From Lactococcus cremoris subsp. cremoris NBRC 100676 (lineage in GTDB: Bacteria; Bacillota; Bacilli; Lactobacillales; Streptococcaceae): a DNA stretch of 55,462 bases. This document shows positions 48,167-55,462 of the stretch, one piece after another; within the stretch, counting starts at the first letter, position 1, and each line of letters opens with the position of its first letter. Location: contig NZ_BCVK01000006.1 of NCBI RefSeq assembly GCF_001591705.1, positions 1-55,462 of the forward strand, read 5' to 3'. The notes under the pieces are model-generated. The model was not told the DNA's origin and ran no database searches. It saw only the letters and a list, made by a program, of their open reading frames with translations. Position numbers and translations under genes: made by a program.

Positions 48167-50209
48167 ATGCTCCATACTATTTTTTATGTCATTATTTTCC
48201 TTTTGGTATTAGTTTTTTCAAATGTCCTTAATAAAGTTTTCCCAAAACTTGCCCTTCCGCTGATTCAAGTGGTTTTAGGACTTATTTTGGGCTTTTTTGG
48301 TGCTGATGAAGTTTTACATGTCGCTCCAGAATTTTTTCTAGGCTTTATTATTGCCCCACTTCTATTTAGAGAAAGTGAAGAAGCTGATGTCAAACATATT
48401 TTAAAACATAGTAAAATTATTTTAGTACTTATTTTCCCCCTTGTTTTTATCACAACTCTTGGATTAGGTTTAATTTCTAATTGGATATATATCGGACTTC
48501 CTTTGGCTGCTTGTTTTGCTTTAGGAGCCAGTCTTGCTCCTACCGATGCCGTAGCCGTGGGGGCTTTATCCAAAAACTTCTCCTTTCCACGTAGGGTCAT
48601 GAGTGTTTTACAGGGTGAAGGGCTTCTCAATGATGCTTCTGGAATTATTTCCTTTCAAATTGCATTAGTCGCACTGGTTACAGGTTATTTTTCTTTTCCA
48701 GATGCTACAATGAAATTGGTGATTTCTTCCATTGGTGGGGCTGCTATTGGATTTAGTTTAATTTATATCAAAGGGCTAGTTTTGAGACTTTTAGAAGATG
48801 TCGATGCCCGAGATGTCTCAGGATATCTTCTCTTAGAACTTGTGGTTCCTCTTTCCGCCTTTCTCATTTCTGAAGAACTTCATGTTTCTGGAATTATCGC
48901 TGCTGTCGTCGCTGGAGTGATGTCAGCCAATGGTCTCAAAAGAACAACTTTATTTGATGCTCAAGTAGAAAAACTTAAAAGTACAATTTGGGACACCTTG
49001 ACTTTCATTTTAAATTCCTTTGTCTTCTTGTTTTTAGGAATTGAACTTTATCAACTTGTTGTTCCACTTTTAGTTGACCCTGTTTATTCTTCAGCTCATC
49101 TAATTCTCCTTACTCTTGCTCTAACTGCTGGCTTATTTGCCCTTCGATTCGTCGTCATTGCCTTTTATTACTGGCTTCGTTCGCTTAAACAAAAACAGCC
49201 TTTCTCTGCTTATTGGAATGATATTCTTCTTCTTACTTTTGCTGGCTCTAAAGGAACTGTAAGTATCGCAACGATTCTTTTGGTTCCTCGAAGTGTTGAT
49301 ATCCAACCGGTCCTAGTCTTTCTAGCAGCTGCCGTAACTGGCTTAAGCTTTTTGGTCGGAATGTTCATTCTCCCTTTCTTTGCAGTCAAAAAAGTATCTA
49401 AAGTTAACAATATCTCTAAAATCGCTATTTTATCCGAGGTTGTTGATGAATTACGTCAGGATATGACAACAGCTAAAAATCCTCAGGGATACGATATTGC
49501 AATTGATGCTTATCAAGAAAGGATTCAACAGTTAATTATTGAGCAAGAATCCACCGATATGGCGATTGACTATAATGATTTGCAACTTTTGATTATCCGA
49601 ATCGAATCTGAAGGTCTTGAAGCTTACTTACGTGAAAATAAAATTTCTATGTATACTTATCGAACTTATCAAAGGTATATTCGCTCATTGGAAACAAGTA
49701 TTGTCCATTCCCTTGTTTCAAGTATTCAATTTGTTTATGTTATTACTTTGCGTGCCTTTCATTTGCTGGTTTCTCGCTTCTTGCATGTGGATTTTTATTT
49801 CAAAAAAACAAAAGCAGCAATGGAAACAACGCGTGATGAAATTACTGAACTATATTTCAATAACACCGAACTTATCTTACAAGCCTTGGACAATTTAAAT
49901 GGGGTTTTTGATGAACAACTTTTGAATTTCTTACAATCAGAACGTTTGCGAACTTCTGAAATTGTGGCTTCTGGTGGTCATATTTCTCGGATGGTAAATA
50001 AAGCTCAGCCTAATAACATTACTGAAATGATGCGTGCCTACTATTTAGAACGTAAAGTTATCTTTGAGCATGAGCTTTCTGGAGCAATTACCGCAAGAGA
50101 AGCCAAAGATATGCGACTTAATGTCAATATTCTTGAAGATTATTCATTAGCAAGTAATCATCATACGCTACTTTTCGACTTTTTGGAACGTCGAAAAAAT
50201 AAAAACTAA
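48167..50209 (+). CDS. Na+/H+ antiporter (CPA1/NhaP family)
   Basis: A 680-aa membrane antiporter. About 12 helices fill residues 1-410, with the family's ion-binding region GASLAPTDAVAVGALSKN and EGLLNDASGI. A long cytoplasmic C-terminus (about 410-680) is charged and helical. AAAGGA lies 6 nt before the ATG. Likely exports Na+ (or K+) in exchange for protons for pH and salt homeostasis. Monocistronic. Confidence 0.9.
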   Translation: MLHTIFYVIIFLLVLVFSNVLNKVFPKLALPLIQVVLGLILGFFGADEVLHVAPEFFLGFIIAPLLFRESEEADVKHILKHSKIILVLIFPLVFITTLGLGLISNWIYIGLPLAACFALGASLAPTDAVAVGALSKNFSFPRRVMSVLQGEGLLNDASGIISFQIALVALVTGYFSFPDATMKLVISSIGGAAIGFSLIYIKGLVLRLLEDVDARDVSGYLLLELVVPLSAFLISEELHVSGIIAAVVAGVMSANGLKRTTLFDAQVEKLKSTIWDTLTFILNSFVFLFLGIELYQLVVPLLVDPVYSSAHLILLTLALTAGLFALRFVVIAFYYWLRSLKQKQPFSAYWNDILLLTFAGSKGTVSIATILLVPRSVDIQPVLVFLAAAVTGLSFLVGMFILPFFAVKKVSKVNNISKIAILSEVVDELRQDMTTAKNPQGYDIAIDAYQERIQQLIIEQESTDMAIDYNDLQLLIIRIESEGLEAYLRENKISMYTYRTYQRYIRSLETSIVHSLVSSIQFVYVITLRAFHLLVSRFLHVDFYFKKTKAAMETTRDEITELYFNNTELILQALDNLNGVFDEQLLNFLQSERLRTSEIVASGGHISRMVNKAQPNNITEMMRAYYLERKVIFEHELSGAITAREAKDMRLNVNILEDYSLASNHHTLLFDFLERRKNKN

Positions 50210-50232
50210 TGATTGAATTAACATAAAATCAA

Positions 50233-50266
50233 AAAAAGTTACTGACAGTTTTGTCAGTAACTTTTT
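50233..50266. terminator. bidirectional terminator between antiporter and osmC genes
   Basis: AAAAAGTTACTGACA / TGTCAGTAACTTTTT with a 4-nt loop; again an inverted TTACTGACA pair, nearly identical to the one at 29905-29941. Confidence 0.9.
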
Positions 50267-50699
50267 ATTTTTCAATCTTAATGATCGTTTCTAATTCTAT
50301 ATTTCCTTGAATTGCCCTTGAAATCATACAAGAACTTTCTGCACGTTCTGCCAATTTGATCGCTTTACTTTCATCAGCCCCGGCGGCTAGTTTCATGAAG
50401 ACATGATAGGTAATTTTTTCATAAGTAAAAATCCCTTTTGTCACATCAACCACGCCTTGTCCCTCTACTTTTAAATGTTCCAAAGGAATTTCATTTCGCT
50501 CAAGCATTGCCGCTAAAGTAATTGAGTAACAGGTGCTAGCAGCTCCAAGTAGCATTTCATCCGGATTGGTCCCCACTCCTGGTCCAGCCATTGTCTCAGG
50601 AATTGAAATTTTTTCATTAAGTGCCCCAGCTTGCAAGTCACCAATAGAATTTCTCCCACCAACCCAATCAATATGTGAATTAAAAAGATGTTTTACCAT
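50265..50699 (-). CDS. OsmC/Ohr-family peroxiredoxin
   Basis: A 144-aa OsmC-fold protein reducing organic hydroperoxides through two cysteines: one in AASTCYSITLAAML, the other in AESSCMISRAI. AAAGG ribosome-binding site. Whether it is OsmC or Ohr subtype cannot be decided by eye. Downstream of the broken azoreductase gene, in the same direction. Confidence 0.88.
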   Translation of the reverse strand: MVKHLFNSHIDWVGGRNSIGDLQAGALNEKISIPETMAGPGVGTNPDEMLLGAASTCYSITLAAMLERNEIPLEHLKVEGQGVVDVTKGIFTYEKITYHVFMKLAAGADESKAIKLAERAESSCMISRAIQGNIELETIIKIEK

Positions 50700-50750
50700 T
50701 TTTTAGCCTTTCCTTTTACTGACAACACCTACAGCTACTTACTGAGATTT

Positions 50751-50788
50751 CTGTCAGTAAATTCAAGAAAAAGTCTGTTCACTGACAG
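50751..50788. repeat. inverted CTGTCAGT/ACTGACAG pair
   Basis: CTGTCAGT and ACTGACAG 22 nt apart between osmC and the azoreductase remnant. Together with TTTACTGACAA (50716) there are three motif copies in 75 bp. Confidence 0.8.
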
Positions 50789-50796
50789 ACTTTTAT

Positions 50797-51391
<595 letters not shown>

Positions 51392-51546
51392 ATTTTGTTC
51401 CTTTATAGAAATTATTTTTTTATTATAAAATTTATTATGGCAAACTTTTCTAAATTCTCAATATATTTAGTACGTGAAAATTTACACATGTAAACATTTG
51501 TTTGCTAGATTATCCTCTAAAAAAAAATCTATCGATTGTTTTTTTA

Positions 51547-52952
51547 CTAACTTTTTTTCCGACCTAATAGACGAACCAAGCCCAATACCCAAGTGACTAA
51601 AACCAAAAAAGTTGAAAAATAGAAAGCTACATGAAAACCGTGCAAGAAGACATCTGGTTGATTTGTCAAATAAGTTGTGACCTTATAGCCCAATTGATTA
51701 GACATCGCTGTAAACAGAATTAAGGTGGCTAATGATGTTCCTAAAACAAAAGCCATATTACGAGCTAAAGAGTTTACAGAACCAGCGATTCCTAAATATT
51801 TTCGTTCAACAGTTTCCATGATTAATGCATTATTAGGACTTTGGAAAATTCCCATTGACATTCCTTGAATCAATAAAATCACGACTATAACCCAAGGTTC
51901 AGAATGTGGATTAATCAAAAGATAGCCAAGTTGGGACAAAACAATTCCTGAAATACCGACAAAAGTGACAATTTCTTTATCCATCTTATCAGCTGCTGAA
52001 CCCGCCAAAGGACTGGCAATCAGCATAGCAGCAGGGTAAGCCATCATAATCATTCCAGCCACTCCAGGAGCATAATTTCTAAAATCTTGCAGATAAAATG
52101 GTAATAAAATACTTGAAAACATAGCTACGGTAAAATTAAAGAGTGCCATAATTATGCTCATTGAAAACAACTTTGATTTAAAAATCCCTAAATCAAGTAA
52201 AGGCTGTGCCACCTTTTTCTCAGTGACAATAAATATTCCAAAGAGAATAAAACCAACAAGTGCGCCAATAATAATCAATGGACTAGTCCAACCCAGTGAT
52301 TGACCGAAGTTAAGCGACAGAAAAAGTAAAATAACAACAGCTGTCATCAAGGTTCCACCCTTAAAATCAATATCTGACCATTTTCCACTCGTGGTTTCTT
52401 TTGGTAAGGCATGATTCCCAAAAATCCAAGCCAAAATTCCGATTGGAACATTAATCCAAAAAATATAATTCCAAGAAGCGACCTGCAAAATCAAACCACC
52501 AAGTGCTGGTCCAGCGATTGAACCCACTGAAACAAACATCGCCGAGATTGAAAGTGCTCTGGCTCGACTTTCAACTGGAAAAATTTCTGAAATAATTCCA
52601 AAACCAGTTGCCATAAACATTGAAGCCCCAATAGCTTGAACAATTCGCGCAAAAAGTAAAAAACCTAAGCCCAACCAAAGTTTAAACCAGCCAGTGCTGA
52701 GCCTAAAATAAAAATCCCCCAACCAATTCGGGCAATTCGTGATTTCCCAATCAAGTCACCAAGACGACCAAAAATCAAAACAATCGCTGAAATGACAATG
52801 AGATAAATTGTCACCACCCATGTGATTTGTGAAGTTGAAACATGAAGTTTCCTTGACATCGTTGGTAGAGCAATGTTGACAATTGAACCATCCAATGTCG
52901 ACATAAAAGTAAAAATCCCTAAGGCAATCAAAGCCTTTATTCGATCTGACAT
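51547..52952 (-). pseudogene. MFS multidrug exporter (DHA2/EmrB-QacA type), frameshifted
   Basis: Two overlapping pieces (52952-52665 and 52722-51547) make a 14-helix DHA2-type drug/H+ antiporter of about 468 aa. The upstream part has the TM1 region FTFMSTLDGSIVNIALPT and motif A (GRLGDLIGKSRI); the downstream part has motif C-like GSIAGPALGG. The break is near 52672: one T missing in TTTGGTTGGG; restoring it gives LNFGLGLGFLLF. AAGGA lies 6 nt before the ATG at 52952. The product is probably non-functional. Confidence 0.85.
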
Positions 52953-53129
52953 AAAATCCTTCCCTATAAAATGAGCGCCACAACTTCTTTTAAAATTCCC
53001 TAACAATCTTTATATTAAAAGGCTAACTCAAATATTTTTTCTAAGTTTATAAATAACGTTGGTTATTATATCCTTGTTTCAGTCCTTTGTCAAGTTTAGT
53101 CTATTAATCGTAGTTTTCGTATCAAATAA

Positions 53130-53162
53130 AAAACTCTACTTATCAATAACAAGCAGAGTTTT
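53130..53162 (-). terminator. terminator of thiI
   Basis: AAAACTCTACTT / AAGCAGAGTTTT with a 9-nt loop and one G-T pair, 5 nt past the thiI stop. Confidence 0.8.
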
Positions 53163-53166
53163 CATA

Positions 53167-54743
<1,577 letters not shown>

Positions 54744-55462
54744 TTAGATGCTTTCAGCAGAATATTTTTCAGAGATAATCTGAAGTAATTTACTTCCCAA
54801 AAAAATAAAATATCTTATAAAAACGTAAGTAACGATTATAATCGCTATAAAAATTTCTAAATTAGCTAATAATTCTAAATTCAAAAATTGGAAAATACTG
54901 AGCTTACTTGTTAAATTTACCGCAGTGGCAGAAATGACAAGAGGGAATGTAAAGGCAGCATAACTAGGGTAAAAGGCACTTCTTAAAAGTTTTGTCAGTA
55001 AGCCCAAAGTTATAAAATAGATGGCTTGCGACAAGATAAATAAAAAGATAATGAACATTTTAGATTTTGATTCTACAACAGTAAGATAACCTACTAATCC
55101 CAGTGAACCTGGTGCTGTGATGATTGTAATCAATGGAAGTAAAGATTTGTGCATTTTTCGTAAAATAAAGACTCTGTGCATAACAATAGGAAGAAGGATA
55201 AAGTAAAAGAGTAATGTTATCCAAACCACAACTTTCCCCACTTCAAGACCGAAATCTGGTGATGTCGCTGATATTACGCCAATGCCAACAAAAGTGATAA
55301 ACCAACTCGGATAAACATCATGTATTTTTAGTTCTTTAGGGAGTATATGGAGATAAATAAAATACATCATTAAAATAAGATGCAAGACTAAAGCAGTCCA
55401 CCAAATTACATTCGCAAGAAGACTAAAGCCGGATAAACGTTGTAAAAATACGCTTAGTACCA
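54744..55462 (-). CDS. TDT/TehA-SLAC1-family membrane transporter, partial
   Basis: The frame stays open to the window edge, so the N-terminus is missing; about 239 residues are visible. It is a membrane protein with at least seven helices (for example ITLLFYFILLPIVMH, IIFLFILSQAIYFITLGLL). The motif FYPSYAAFTFPLVISATA matches the tellurite-resistance/dicarboxylate transporter (TehA, SLAC1) family. It probably conducts small anions or organic acids; substrate uncertain. The TTG at 55385 is an internal codon, not a start. Confidence 0.72.
   Translation of the reverse strand, partial: VLSVFLQRLSGFSLLANVIWWTALVLHLILMMYFIYLHILPKELKIHDVYPSWFITFVGIGVISATSPDFGLEVGKVVVWITLLFYFILLPIVMHRVFILRKMHKSLLPLITIITAPGSLGLVGYLTVVESKSKMFIIFLFILSQAIYFITLGLLTKLLRSAFYPSYAAFTFPLVISATAVNLTSKLSIFQFLNLELLANLEIFIAIIIVTYVFIRYFIFLGSKLLQIISEKYSAESI

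Overview
The window is a 55 kb piece of a low-GC Gram-positive chromosome. It is almost certainly Lactococcus lactis or L. cremoris. The evidence is the ptcB-ptcA-yecA-ptcC-bglA sugar locus, the yeaG/yeaH/yebA/yebB (mevalonate)-sodA-cstA order, a water-forming NADH oxidase, the streptococcal-type clusters tmk-holB-yaaT-yabA-rsmI, walR-walK-walJ and pepA-trx-ytpR-ssb, and the lactococcal Chi heptamer. No insertion sequence, prophage, CRISPR array or rRNA operon was seen. There is one tRNA (Cys).

Layout: 1-8.7 kb carries nifJ, an msmK-type sugar ABC ATPase, a lipid kinase and ligA, all on the minus strand. 8.8-15.3 kb has tRNA-Cys, a decayed small gene, and the cellobiose/beta-glucoside region (broken bglA, ptcC, yecA, ptcA, ptcB, claR) with CcpA (cre) sites. 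15.4-22.6 kb has a YdcF-like protein, a DEAD-box helicase, a WYL regulator divergent from an azoreductase, a cstA gene killed by two nonsense codons, and sodA. 22.7-27.1 kb is the mevalonate pathway, with mvk divergent from mvaD-mvaK2-fni. 27.2-29.9 kb is a MarR regulator divergent from an ABC exporter, then a small gene. 29.9-33.6 kb is the replication/translation cluster rsmI-yabA-yaaT-holB-tmk. 33.8-36.9 kb is the essential WalRK two-component system and WalJ. 36.9-43.6 kb holds groESL with a perfect CIRCE, ssb, noxE, ytpR, a thioredoxin, a DUF4651-like protein and pepA. 43.6-50.2 kb holds pbp1b, tyrS, an unknown gene and a Na+/H+ antiporter. 50.2-55.4 kb holds an OsmC protein, a broken azoreductase, a broken MFS exporter, thiI and a partial TDT-family channel/transporter.

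Gene decay is prominent: bglA, the second azoreductase and the MFS exporter each carry one single-base indel, cstA has two in-frame stops, and one small gene is a remnant. This fits a strain adapted to a rich (dairy-like) niche, although sequencing errors cannot be excluded for the single-base cases.

Two window-wide patterns stand out. First, the heptamer CTGACAG, and especially the nonamer TACTGACAG, is greatly over-represented. It occurs inside coding regions in several reading frames and as inverted pairs forming terminators, which is how DNA uptake sequences behave in Haemophilus and Neisseria. Second, seven genes (ligA, mvaD, the marR gene, tmk, walJ, the DUF4651 gene, pbp1b) have an extended -10 box ending only 6-7 bases before the start codon, so they are probably translated from leaderless mRNAs.
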